A stretch of 64,000 nucleotides of DNA from Maylandia zebra. Taxonomy: Eukaryota; Chordata; Actinopteri; Cichliformes; Cichlidae. Location of the stretch: assembly GCF_041146795.1 (NCBI RefSeq), contig NC_135172.1:40261123-40325122 (forward strand), given 5' to 3'. Made by a program: the position numbers and the translations under genes. Shown here in pieces: positions 32,248 to 45,300 of the stretch (the stretch's first letter is position 1; each line of letters starts with the position of its first letter). The notes under the pieces were generated by a model. It saw nothing but the letters and a program-made list of their open reading frames with translations, had not been told where the DNA came from and ran no database searches.

Positions 32248-35200
32248 ATGGATTCGTCTCTCGAGTTTTCCAGTTCTTTGGGTAGTGTTTCCTCACTGCT
32301 AACCCGCTGTCGAACATTTAAGGTGCTTGTGATTGGAGACTCCGGGGTGGGTAAAACCTGCCTCACCCACCGACTGTGCGCCGGGGAGTTTCCCTGCAGA
32401 TCGGAGGCTACCATCGGCGTGGACTTCCGCGAAAGAGTGCTTGAAATCGATGGAGAGAAAATCAAGGTAACTGGTGATTATCATCCACCACTAAAAAGCT
32501 AGCATTAATGAACCCAGCTGGAGATATTTGCCCGAATAAGGGTTCTGAACGACAACTTTTACGCATAGCTAAAACTCTTATTTTGAAAATCCCCAAACAA
32601 TTAAGTAACTTTTGGTTTGTTGAAGTTTTGGAAATAATTTCTGTGAGTTCATTTGTTTGTTTGTTTTTCAAATTACCCTCATGATAAAAGGAAAAACGGA
32701 TAAGCACGTGTGAGCCGGGCTTCGATTCCTCGTGTTTATGTGTTGTTAAAACGTTTTTATCTCCTCTGTCCTGATGTTCTCAGGATCGCTGTTAATTAAG
32801 TGTCTACACTGCAGTGTGGCTCTGCTGCATTAACACACACTTATTTGTCCCAGACTGAACAACTGAAAAATTCTCTGGATGGCAGAAAATCAGCAGACCC
32901 GCTTGTGTTTGCAGACCTGTGTCAGCCTCTAAATCACTGCGAGCTTCCACAGCCACAAAAACACACATTAGATTTTTAGGCTGTAGTTAGGATGTGAAGA
33001 AAGTTTGTTTGTTTTGTTGAAATGAAAATCGAATCCGGTATTAACTAAAAATGTGAGTCTCAGTTGGTCTTTTGAAATGACCACATGATAGAGGAAGTGT
33101 GTCTGAGTGGTGACACAGGATTTGTAACCTTAGGTTATTTTTTCCCTTTTGCTTCGCGGTGCATTTAGTTACCAATGTCTGACATAGTTTAACAACAGCC
33201 CAGGATCTTAAACCGTAAGTTCGTGATCAAGTCAGTCGACAGAAGTTTTCTAGGTCCATCCAGTGCAGTCAAACCGTAAAATGGACATTCTTTCTAATGA
33301 CCAGCGGGCGGCGACTCCTAAGATTCAATTGAACTGAAATTCAGTGATAATGAAAACCAGATAATCAGGATGAATCATTTATGTTTTAGTAATGTTTCTA
33401 TAAGCGGCTCCAAAATAATCCAGAAGTGTTTCAGAGCTTTAGAGGCAGTTACTTCAGGTCCTGCCTCAAGCAGGTCTGTTCAGACTCTCAGCTCTATGGT
33501 AACAAGTAAAGACTAGATCCTGGTGGTGTGGGTAGTAAGCATATTTTAAATGTTGCCTTTGGAGTTTCAGAGCATAGATCTAATTACCTAAAATACTGAA
33601 CTTCTGTACATGAGTGGCTCGTAAAGTGGTGACACATCAAGTCAAATATTTATCAAAAAGTTTCAGGAAGTAAACCCTTTCATATAGTTTATAAGAATAT
33701 GCTTTAACGCCACCTGCTAATGCTGATTTGATCCAACAGTATTGTTCCTGGGATGCTTGCTTCTGTTTCAGGAGTCACTGGGATCAGGAGTGGCCAGAGT
33801 CCTCACCCCAAACTGACTCACTGACTGAGGCTAATGTGCTGACAACTGAATCAAAAAAGATTAGAAGATAAAAATATCACTGAACTCAAAATGTAATTTG
33901 GCATACATCAGGTCTAAAGTCTGATATGCACCACTGCTTAGGTTGCTGATGAAGCATCCATCTACTTTCATGTCACTGGGTCCAGGTCTTTGCAGCAGGA
34001 GTTTAAGCAGAGATGTCCAGAACTCGTTCACCTCCTTCCGCTCCTCTAGGTAGACCCTGACGTGCTTTTGAGCAATCTAAGAAGCAGAATCTCTCTATCG
34101 CATCCTGGATCTCCTCCAGTTCGACATGCCTGAAATATCTCGTGTAGCAGTTGGGAGGCATCTGGAGGCGCCCCTGTAGAAACTGAGCTCCTCACCCTGT
34201 CTCTAAGAGAAAACCAGCACTCCTCAGAGTGTCACTAACCACTCCTTATCGGTTATAGGTGTGGGCAAGAATATATTGACTGTAGCCAGATTGAGAAGGT
34301 CTGGTCCACAGGCCACGTCTAACCTTTGGGACCTGTTTGGTTTTGTCCGTTTGCAGCTCAGCCGCCATCTTGGTCCGAATCCAGACAGTTATTTGAAGCC
34401 CCTAAATGACTGAATGGGAAGACAACACATGCACACAGGTTTGCACCGTTATGGCTGCATCCCACAGGAGAACCGAACAAACAGCATGTTTTGTTTCCGG
34501 TTTAAAACTCTCGAAGAGCTGCGCATCCAATAAGTTACATTAATAAACTCACCACCATCTTTACTAAGATCACATGTAGAGGCGTGCAGTGCAATGGGAT
34601 GACTGGCTAATGCATTTGCTGTTTCAGCTGTTGATTGGCTTTTAAAGGCCAAGGCCACCAACTTTGGCATTTCAGAGCTCCTCCACAGATTTCTGTTCGG
34701 GATTGTTTTTGGGTGCCATGTCTCCTGGTCTGCGTGCCCCTCTGTCAAGTTTCTTCCCTATTTTTGCATTAATGTAGTTATTTTTAATGTCTTTTCTGCA
34801 GACATGAGGACTGTATTTCTGAGGGGTCGGGGGGTCTGTTTTGAAACTTTGAATAAACGTTGACAAAGCCTTGAAGAGAAATTGTTGGTTTAAAAAAAAA
34901 AACAGGATCGGCTTGTTTATTCCTTTTTTTTTTTTGGTTCCCTCTCAGAAATGACTCATGTCTCTGTGCATGTCACTGAGTTTAACGAATATCAACACTT
35001 CCTCACTGTTCCTTCCGTCCTTTTCCTCGTGCTTGTGCCAGCACCAGCTTTCAAGAAGAATCAACCTCTCACTTTCTTTCCTTTCTTACTTCCCCTCCTC
35101 ACCATCAGCTCCAGCTGTGGGACACAGCCGGACAGGAGCGCTTTCGTAAATCCATGGTGCAACACTACTACCGTAACGTCCACGCGGTGCTCTTCATTTA

Positions 35201-35703
35201 TGATGTCACCTCTCCTGCCAGCTTTAGCAGCCTGACTTCCTGGGTAGAAGAATGCCGGCAGCACTCCCTCGGCCAGGACATACCCAGGTACCTGCATCAC
35301 TTCTCTGTGTGCAAAAGTGTTTGTTTAACTTGGACCAGACTCTTTGTGACGTTTCATTTCCTCGTCTCCTCTCAGATTCCTGGTGGGGAATAAGAGCGAC
35401 CTCCGTGACCCCAAAAAGACTGACAGCCAGGTGAGCCAGGATCGGGCAATGAGCTTTTCCAAAGCCCACGGCATGATCTTCTTTGAGACATCTGCCAAGG
35501 ATCCTCCAAAGAAAGGCACAAGTGGACAACAAGGTAGCAGGCAGGCACTGTATCAGCAGGATAATGTGGAGGACATCGTCACCGCTGTTAGCCTCAAGCT
35601 GAAGAGACAGAAGAAACTCCCGACAGCGAATTCCCTGGCGTACAGCGGCTCCTTTAAACTCGCTAACAAGAAGGCCGAGAAGGAGCCGATGACCTGCTGC
35701 TGA
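32248..35703 (+). CDS. rab33b: Ras-related protein Rab-33B-like small GTPase
   Basis: Golgi-associated Rab that binds ATG16L1 and acts in intra-Golgi traffic and autophagosome formation in mammals. Three exons, 32248-32466, 35109-35287 and 35376-35703, total 726 nt, or 241 aa (human about 229). G motifs in order are GDSGVGKT (30-37), switch I EATIGVDF with T55, WDTAGQE (77-83), NKSD (138-141) and ETSAK (170-174). The Rab33 stretch around HYYRNVHAV is present. It ends in Cys-Cys for geranylgeranylation. The start was chosen because [10 protein letters not shown] parallels the human MESSLEASFSSS. Oddities: an 88-bp intron (35288-35375) splits the protein at IPR/FLVGNK, and about 15 extra residues follow SAKDP. 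The B rather than A paralogue is called mainly from position beside naa15. Confidence 0.93.
32467..35108. other. rab33b intron 1
   Basis: 2.6-kb intron between the switch I and switch II coding exons. At 34100-34220 a segment (ctcctcaccctgtctctaag and preceding text) weakly resembles a LINE fragment common in fish, antisense. Otherwise nothing is recognised. Confidence 0.5.
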
Positions 35704-35838
35704 GAGCGAGGAGGACGAGGACATGCCAATCCAGTCACTCTCACACAGAACTTTAATATTTAAACTCTTAAAAATGCAAAACGTGCCACTCAGAAATTTA
35801 GTGTATATTTGTGATCTCAGTGTTTATAAAAGCTGCAA

Positions 35839-35844
35839 AATAAA
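35839..35844 (+). terminator. rab33b: rab33b poly(A) signal candidate
   Basis: AATAAA 136 bases after the stop codon. Another cluster of AATAAA lies near 36149-36160. Confidence 0.55.
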
Positions 35845-36599
35845 ATACTGTGAATGTAAACATGCAAGTGAGCTTTCGATGCAGTGACGCTGTTTGTTTT
35901 CAGCGTGTGTGGTCCCAGTGGCTGAGCTCAGGGTTTTCTCATTTCCCTGTTTTGTGCCTCCTTGTCTCCTCTTTCCTTCTTGTATCTCAGTGCCTACAGT
36001 GCGTCTCGAGGAGAGAGGAGGCTTTGCAGGAGCAGCTATGAGTGAGGAAGCACAGGTGTGTAATCTCCATCTGTGACGTATGCACAAATATGCAAACCAC
36101 GGCAGGATGAGGACTCTATAAAAAGGTGTTTTATTTCTGTTTTTACGATGAATAAAATAATAAAAATGCATGATATTCACACATTGTTGTGACATTGTGC
36201 CCACTCTGAAAGTTGATTTAAAGCTAGAGAGATAATTTATCAGGAACTCTGATACACGTGTGACAGATCGCGAACTATAACGGTCTGCTTTCCCACATCA
36301 CGTTTAATTCATGTAAAATAACAGCTCAGAAACAGGGCTGCGATTTACCAACATGGAGTAAATAGTCATGAAAATTTTGAGCCATGACTGTGGATTTAGA
36401 AAGTGTCAGGCGATTACTTCTCACACATAAATACAACGTTCTTTTTCTTTTTTAAAGTGGGTCCATAAGAAATTTTCTGTAAATTAAAAAAAGAATTCAG
36501 GTTTTAATTATATGACCAAGTCCAGGTAATGAGCTTTTGTGTATTTATTACTCAAAGTGTAAACCCAAGGAGCGGTGCAGGTGTGTTTATTTGAGGCAG

Positions 36600-36645
36600 T
36601 ACTGTGGTTTCAGTGGCCAAACTGGGCTGTAAGTTTGACACCGCT
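36600..36645. mobile_element. hAT-like terminus fragment
   Basis: ccaaactgggctgtaagttt followed by gacaccgctg is the right-hand end of the widespread CAGGGGTGTCAAAC hAT family. The matching left end is not found nearby. Confidence 0.45.
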
Positions 36646-36947
36646 GGTCTGGATGCTCTTTCTGTGAGTTTTCTCGTTTTGGAAATGTCAGCTGCAAAGA
36701 TGTGAGCCGTCTCTGGGATGTGATGGCACCAAAATATAACTCCAGGCTTTTGGAAAAACTGACTCTTAGTGTGATATTGTGCAACGTCTTTTCTTCCTAC
36801 TGTCACACCCACCAACCCTGGCACTGTGCCTCCATCTACCATAATGAGTCACCGTGTCATTTGGTTCAATAATATTCAAAAGAAAGCAAACATCTCGGCT
36901 TCTGATTTCTCCAGTGCTTAAAAACTTTGAGTCAAATCATCCTGTGC

Positions 36948-37110
36948 CAGGGGTGTCAAACATGCAGCCCATCCAAGGGTCACAGAGTGAAATTTACTCA
37001 GTTAAAATTTACTCAAATAGTTCCAATGAGATGAGAAGAAGAAGGAGGCGTGAAAGCATTTGGACACTTTACTGGAAAAACAAAGACATTAAACGTGGCG
37101 GTTTTTGCCT
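36948..37110. mobile_element. hAT-like left end fragment
   Basis: Begins CAGGGGTGTCAAACATGCAG, the typical left terminus of the same hAT family, here without a recognisable right end. The right border is approximate. Confidence 0.45.
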
Positions 37111-38544
37111 TTCCTCTGAATCTGATTTGTGGTAAACATGTACAGACTCACTGAATGTGGAAAATAATACATATTTTTCTCAAGACATTTCAGGCTGTTT
37201 ATAAACAGATGCTTCATTAAATGTTTTCAGAATATACTTCTTTATCACAGAAAGGTCAAATTAGTTTTTATTGTTTTATCTAAATGGCTCTTTTCTGATA
37301 GATTCGATTAGTTAGAGGTTCTGGGGTAAAACTTCTTAAATGTAATCTTGTGGTGAGCTGGTCCTTTTCTCTGGAGGATAAAACATATTTAACACATATG
37401 TGATTCACTAAGTGTGTAATATGAGCTGGTGCTGTTTTGATGCATCACCATCTCATCCTGGCTGCCCGCGGACTCGGCAGCAGTCATGCTCGGGTCTTGT
37501 GCGTGATGTGGGCGTTGGAAAAGTGCATCACATGTGGTTTCACGACTTTGTCTAATTGATGATTCAGAGCTTGTCACATGATTAAGGACGTGTGCACACA
37601 CGAAAGTATCACAGCTGTGCAACATTCAACAGCTCAGAAGTAGGCGTGTCTCTCTGAATGCAGGGAAGAGTGGAACCAGAGGAGAGGCTGCTTTCCTTAA
37701 TCTGAGATTTTTAAGTAAAATCTTAATTGCTGTTTTTGTACGTTTACTGCACCTGTAAACTTACCAAAAGAAGCTCTATGAAGCTCCTGCAGGTGGTTCA
37801 AGAGAGGAAAGGCCTCCTGATAATTGGGGGTTTAGCTTGGAGCATGTAAACTTTGAACAGTTTTTAATGAGTTTTAAACTGGGGACTAAAAAATGACTTG
37901 GGAACTCAGTATGAAGCGAGTGTAGGGTCTGATGTTTTGCGGTTTAAAGCCCTACTACAACCTGTCTTTTCTAAGTCTTATAACACAATGTCCATTATAT
38001 CAGAAAAATGCTAAGTCTGACTTTAATGAGATAATATTTTGGCACTTCTTGGTCTGACCTAACCAGCAATGTATGATGGTTGAACAGGAAACATCTCAGA
38101 GTAAAATTACTCACTTTATCTCAAATTTCCACTTCAGCTACAGGTTTAAGGCTTTGCCGCGACCCTGCACACTGTAAAGATTCAATCATTTTATTTTACT
38201 TACAAAAATAATACAAAGTAATTGCCACAAAAAGGCCAAGTACTATTAACTATAAGCTATTCCTATTTTTTTTAAATTAAAAGCCTTTTTACAAAGTTTT
38301 TAATTATTGTAAATATTTTATGATTGCAAAGTTGTGACCTGTTTTTGATTCGTGTGTATTGTGCGTCAATGTAATTGATATATGCATACTTATATTTTTA
38401 CAAATGTAAAACCTTACAATGGATGGAACAGCCAAATTATGTGGACTTTTTTGCATCTACGTTCTTGTGTCATTAACTTTTGTCTTCTCTCTTCTGTGCT
38501 TAGTGTTTTGTATTTATGTCATCTGTCTTCCTTCACGTCCTAAC

Positions 38545-38760
38545 TGCTCACAGCATTTGGCCTTGCTGAATCTGCCTCTGCTGGAGGTCGCTTCCTACTA
38601 AAAGGGACTTCTTCCTCCCCGCCATCGCCAAGTGCTTATGGAGGATCAACTGGACACAGATGAGTTTTTCGCTTTAATATTGTGGTTTTTGTGATTTACA
38701 CCTTTGAATATAAAGCACCTGTTGTTTTTGTGAGGTGGTACTAAATGAATAAAACCGAAC
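38545..38760 (+). mobile_element. Second L2-type LINE 3' tail
   Basis: Contains ctgctggaggtcgcttcct, ctaaaagggacttcttcctc, gccatcgccaagtgctta and a final aaagcacctgttg...aataaaacc end. This is the same order as the LINE tail at 2316-2747 but more diverged. No coding sequence. Confidence 0.6.
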
Positions 38761-39356
38761 ATATTATGGGATGTTACACAGACCTTGCATATAAGTGATT
38801 ACTGTCAGTTCAGGAGAAGTCAAAGTTTGATAAAGTCTCACGTCCGCGTTGTGTTTTTATGGATGTCCAGATCTGATCTACAGGCCAGTCTTTTGTCCTT
38901 GACTCTGTCACTCCGTGCACACTCTGACAGAGATCGCATTACGCAACCAGAGCTGACGTTGTCATGCAACTGAACTAGAATGTGATGCGCTTAAAACCAG
39001 CCTGCGGGATCTCTCCTTCTCACAGTCACAGCTGAGAGAGAGGGCAGAATGATTTAATGAAGGAAGAGGGGGATTATATGATATATGGAGGTCAACATCT
39101 GCCTCAGAAGGATCCAAACACCAGGAGAAAATACAAATCACAGCTCTGCTCATTCTTTGGTGCTTCAGTTCCTGCTATTTGTGTTCTGTTAGATTCTCGT
39201 CTGCAGGGGGCGTGCTGGTGGAGCTGTCTGCTTTTGAATGGGGGTGTGCTCTGTTCCCATCAGCACTGGTAAGCAGCAGCTGAGCGCTTCCCATCATTTC
39301 GCTGTAAAACCTGCCGGAGAAAAACTCGCTTAGCTGCAGCTGATACCCGAGCAATC

Positions 39357-42300
39357 ATGTTCTGCAGACGGGCATGGCAGAGAGTCGGGCCGCTGGCACG
39401 GAGGTCTTTCAAGCCGACACCCAGATACGGTGAGTCAGGACATTTAATGGGACTTTCCAGGAATTATTACTGTGGCGTTAATTAGAGTAATTAAGTAGAG
39501 TTTATAGAATAGTTGCGCTCGTTTATTTTCTGCTGCTGCCAGTTCAGTTTATTTTATTTTTTTAATGATTTTGTGGGTTGAGAAAGGGAAAAGTAAAAGT
39601 CCAATAAAGAGACGCACTTGCGGGCTTTCCAGTCGAGCTGCAGCAGTCTGATAAAGAAGGTGTGTGCTCTGGGAACACACAGAAGTGTACCACTTGAAAT
39701 ATTACATATTTCAACTTTGTTACAATAAATAATAACTAATCCAATATTTGAACAAAAATAACAATTAAAGGCGATTCTTTATGATGCATCTAAGGAGTGT
39801 AGACGATGAAATCACGTCCTAAATCCAGTTTATCTGGATAACAACGTTTATAACCTATTAGTGAACAAAACATCTGTTTTTCAGAATAATTATTTTTAAA
39901 ATCTGAATCCAGAGAGCGTGCAATGACGGATATTTCAGACTGGCTCTGTTTTCACGCATGCCTGCCTGCCTGGCCCGGATCATCCTTTAGTTTGGGATCA
40001 GAGCTTTGTGGAATTCAGCCCGAGGCAAAGCTGCTGCTTCTGCTGCTGCTGCTTTAATTTCCTGCTGAGAAAGCTGTGGCAAAATGCTGCAAACCAGGCT
40101 ACATCTGGCCACGATAGAAGGTTTTTGTGTTTTTGAACTTACAAGCAGGTAAAAAAAAACAAAAAACTAAACCCCAGAAGATGTGAAAGAAAGGAGGTGA
40201 ATACTGCTACTGCTTTCTAACTACACACCAGCTCGACACACTGCATCCTAAGTATGCAGCAGGTCCCTTCCTGTTTGACCATCATGTCCTCAGACATGTC
40301 TATCTTGTCTGCTGTTCCCTGACATGCGTGTCTATGTTTACAGGCTTGAACCCAGCAGCCAGGATTAAGTGATTACCTGTATAAATAACCTGTATAAGTA
40401 ACCTGTCCCTGCACTGTGCTGCTGTGTCATTGGTATTAGAGCAGGAGGGAGGACAAACCTCAGCTCTGTTTTGGGTTTGTAATTCAGCGGAGCTGCAGTG
40501 AAACTTTGCACAGTGCTCTTAAATATAAAGTCAAAAACAGGGACAGCGAGTCGGCTTCGATAAAAGGTTGATGGGACGGTAAAAGCTGCAGCTTAGCACA
40601 AAGAGTGGGAAGAGGAGGGAAATGGTTCTGCCCAAAGATAAAAATAATCTAAAAGCATCTCTAAAGCTCACTGAAGCCATTTTTACAACTCACGCATGAA
40701 CTCCAGACGATGCTGAAGAGTCACTTTAGGAAACAGATGTAGCATATAAATGTAAAAGGTCTGTATGATGGCCAGACATACTAGCAATGCTAGAAGCACC
40801 CTGGTTTAGTCAGACAGTTGCCTGCAGTCATGCAGGTTTAACAGGACATGACACAGACTTTGTGTTATATGCATATATCCTGTTGGGACTTTTATGTGTT
40901 TTCTCACTGTTTACTTTCACTCAAAACTACCATCAAAGGTTTAAGCTCTGAAAGCTCATTGGTTAAGTTTAGGCACTGAAGGAAAAGCATGTTTGGTTAG
41001 GTTCTGGCAGAACAGCTAAACAATTACATCAATTCAGTTTAAAGCTTTTTGAAGCCAATGAATGAGGCTGTAGATAGAGTTAAGCCTTAGTGCTTTCTGG
41101 GTTCACGGTGTCATTTCAGCTACTTTAAAGGGAACACATTATGCTTTTATTTTTTATCTCTAGTGCTCTACAAGAGTAGCTTTGCTTGATCCACAGTTCA
41201 AAACAATCCTTCCTTCCAGAGCTGTGTGCCTGATGTAAGCGATGTCCGCTTTCACTGACATCATCCAGAGCCAACAGTAGAAAATAGTTTGAAGCAGGCT
41301 GAAGCTTGAACTTTTGGTTCACAGGAATTGTTTTCACCTCATAATTTAAAACCTTAGTAAATAGTAATATGCACATCCACCGTTCTAACAGTTAATATAT
41401 GACAGAAAATGTGCAAAAGCATAATGGATCTCATTTAAGATTTCAAAATGTGTCTAGGCCATTTGGCGCAGTTCTTCTGAACCTGTGAGAACAAAGTGAC
41501 GTTTATAAGAGAAGCCTTTTTCTTGTATTATTATTAAACCAGTTTCAACCTTGTGAAAAGCAGTGGCTGGCGAGGTATGTGCTGGATGACAAAGAACAAT
41601 CGATAAAGTTTAAATGTCAGTCAGTGGAAAAGTCAAAAGTGACAGGATGGGTTAGGATTTGCATGAACACACACAAACAAAGAGGGGTGAGATGTGCTGC
41701 ACCCTGTGTTCTGTGACTGCACACTCTCACAGTGTGTGAGAGTGAGAGGTCCAGATAGGAAGAGATTAGATTGAGGCTGTGTGATTTTTATTTATGCCAA
41801 CCTGCTTGCACCACCTTTAAACACCAGCTGATCCTTTTGCAGCAGCACTCGTCACCAACACCACAGCAGCAGTCCTGATTTGTGCTAAATGACTATTCCA
41901 TATGAATTTGAACCCATTGCTTTATGTTGTTTGTTTTGATGCAAATCTGAGATCATCATTCAGGAAGTCTTAGTGTTTGTGTAGTGTGTGTGTGCGTGTG
42001 TGCCGGGGGTTTAATTTAAGCAAAGATTCAGTGTTTGGCTTGGCTGCTGCTAAATCTTTCCATCTCCTCTGCTACAAATGACCGGGCTGTATTGTGTAAC
42101 TGGATTAAGGGATGGAGACATGTTGACGCTGTTGATGCACTGTTCTTCGTGCCCGTCGTGCTTGTGATGGAGCGACAGTTTTCTGAACAAAATAAACTCA
42201 CAAAGTATCAGAGCTGTAGTGGTTTCTATCCATGACTCTCCAGTATTAGTACTGATTCTCATTTTAAATGCACTTACGTGTGTTTATATAAATAAATGTC

Positions 42301-45300
42301 TTTATTACAAGCTCGCCGGATAACTGTACCCGTGTGTGTCTCTCCACAGCTCCAGTGCGACACATGGCCTTCGGTGTTCCTGGAGGTTCCACCAACATGA
42401 CGTACTTTGTTTTATGTGGCGGCGGCCTCACTGCTGCAGTTGTTTATGTGAGTATCAGATCAGGTTATAGGCGATGGTTTGTAAGTCCACATTTTCACCG
42501 TGTGTGTACTGTTTTTGACTGCTGTAAGCAGGTGTTACACATGGATTTTTCAGGTGAGGAACCTGAACTTGTGCTACAGCGTGGGCAAAAGAAAATCTTT
42601 GCGATCATTTGTATTAATATTCATTATTTGTGTTGTTTTCCTTTATATGAGCCGTGATCAGCTGCCCTGTGTGCTGCTGCTCTGAGGTTTACTTCTCTTT
42701 CTTGATTTAGACAAGGTAATTCAGTAATAAGCAGGTGTTATACACTGATTTTGCACTTTCTACTCCAGATGCCCATCCTGCTGCCACCACAAAGGGATTC
42801 ATGTCTAAATTGAACACTGATGACTGCTAACATCAATCTAACCCAGTTTTTTTCAAACTTTTCCTCACATTTCGTTTCAAAAGCTGAAAAAGTTCATGCC
42901 TCACAGCCTGTATTTTTTTTAATCAGTAGTTAAACATAAACAAATCCATGTTAAATTTCACATAAATAGAGGTGCATGTCATCAGTGCAGTAGCATCATT
43001 AAATTAATTTATTTCCCTTTCGAAGAAAATCATTTTCACCTGGTTGTTCATGTCCAATCAGAGGTGCCCATCCCAGAGTATGAGAACCTACAAGAACCAC
43101 TGCGTGCTCTGCACCTGGCTTACCTCATCACTGCAAAATGAGGTTAACCTGCACAAGACCACCTAGTACTACAGATTCACTGTAGTTAACATGAATTACA
43201 ACATTACAAGTAACCTTTAAATTTAAGATGATCAAATAACACTTGTTGACCAATCCTTACCTTTGTCTGTTTCACGCTGTTTTTTTTATTCTTGGCTCTG
43301 TGTGATGTCACTGGGAGAGGATATCCCTAATATGGTCATCTCTGGCACACAAGTCACCTGCTGCTTAAACACGTGGTTTACAGGAGACAGAATAATTAAA
43401 TATTACTGCTGCACACATTCTCAATGAGAATAAATGTATTAAGTCACAAAGTTTAGCTAAACGTGCAGCAGTTATATTCAGTTATTTCGTTAAAGACTTG
43501 TCATGTGTTCAGGTGTGCAGAGATTTTGAACTAGTTGTTTACGTGAAGAAAGTTTTCCAAAAGGGAGGGGGTGGTGGGGTTAAGATAGAGGATGAACGGA
43601 GAGGTTCAAGGTCCAATACAAGATGACTGAGGATTATTTTGAAGTGTTAGTCATGCAAAGCTAGTGCAAGAATAGAAACACAGAGCTGGAAATGAAAGTA
43701 ATTCATCCCCCTTTTTCTACTTTTCAATAAATTCGTGTTTTTCAGTGTTATACAGGAGTGTAAAAAAGGTCTGCTCTCTTTTTACATCTTCAAAGAAACA
43801 AAATCCTCTAGTGCGTTTTTTGAATACTCATTCAAAACCAGAACAACAAGCTGCTGTACTGGATATATGCAGTTACCTGGTAGTTTTACAGGCTTCTGTC
43901 CTTGCTGGTGCAAACTGGGAGCGATGCAGTCTGAAGCCAGGCTGGTCTGCAGACGTTACCACAGCTCAGACGCTGGACGGGACAAAAGAGGCTCTTTGTG
44001 CTTTTTGACAATCTCTCCCTTTTTGCTGCCATTGTTCGGTCAAATTTGTCACCCATTCACCGTCAGGCTCTTGGCAAAGCAAACAAGTGTGTCTGACTGT
44101 GTTGGTCCATGTTGGACAAAATGTCAGCTTGAGGTTGGATTTTGTTTCGTGCCGTTATCATTAGCTGTGTGCTGGAATGTAATGAGTACATGTCTGCTGT
44201 GTTTCTCTCAGGCATACAAGACGGTCAACGATGATACCGAGCGTTACGAGGAAAGACTCGCCAACATGGGCTCCACGGCGAAGGGTTAGCTACTTTCTCA
44301 CACACAAACACACACACACACACACTCAAAAACAAACACTGTTACCCACAACTCAGCTTTGTGAACATGACATTGTGCAAGCCGTACACGCTGCACAGAC
44401 AAGACACACCGATTTCAACTTATGTGATCGCAGCTAAAGCAAGAGATGGTCTGATATGCAACTTAAAACACTAATTTCTTGTAAATTAAATGATTTTCAA
44501 ACCTTCTATTTAACCAGTATGTGAAACTCAAGGATAGGCAGCACCAGCCTAGCTTGTTTTTGATAGTAGAAAAGCTGGAGATCCTACAGGAAACTCACAC
44601 AGCCACAGTGAGAGAGTGCAAACTCCCCACAGAGCTCCCGTGTGTGGGTTCAAACACAGCGATGAATGAAGAGCCCCGAAACACCATCCATGACTGTAAA
44701 AGGACCGGTTTTATCAAAGAAATCCCTCACTGTGAGCCTCCTCTCTAAAACAGGTTAAAATGGTGCTACTTCAGCTTGTGCTATTAAGATTAAAATTCCC
44801 CAAGGTGTGACAGCCTGTCGGAGTCTGTAACTGTTTAATCGAAGACAGAGAAAGCAGAAAGGAAGAAGCGAATGTATTTCAGGGCTGATTCCAGCTTCAC
44901 CAGCTGCACGGTAGACTGATCACTCTGAATGGCTTCATCGTGCCTGTCTGTTTTGATTTCTGTCTGCGCAATTTTTGTCTACTCAGCCCGGAGAGGCCAT
45001 GGCGCTGTGCCCAGAGCCGTTAACTGTGCTGTAATGGTGCTAAGCAGCAGCTGTCAGTGGGTTAGTTGTGATCATGCAGCATTGAAGTGTTGTTTTCACT
45101 CCGAAATAAGAAGTCAAAGTGCTGCTGCTTACAGCGATGGAGAGGAAACCACCGCTGGTCTTTAAGGAGCTGAATGCACACATTAACCTGACGTGCTTTG
45201 CATCTATAACAAAGATGGGAAAGCTTTCCATAACATTTAGTGTGTTTAGGGGAGTTTTGACCATTCTTCCAGAAGTGCATTTCTGAGGTCAGACACCAAT

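Larger units (their letters stand above)
35845..39356. other. rab33b-mgarp intergenic region
   Basis: AT-rich spacer holding two hAT end fragments and an L2 LINE tail (listed separately). The last few hundred bases must contain the mgarp promoter, but no TATA box or clear initiator can be assigned. Confidence 0.5.

Noticed and set aside
35533-35555. A 23-base intron (gtagca...tatcag) that would remove part of the rab33b insertion
   Set aside because: Far below the minimum intron size in vertebrates, and removing 23 bases would shift the frame.
42334-42657. 107-codon frame at mgarp exon 2
   Set aside because: Only 42350-42447 is coding; beyond the GTGAGT donor the frame reads intron.
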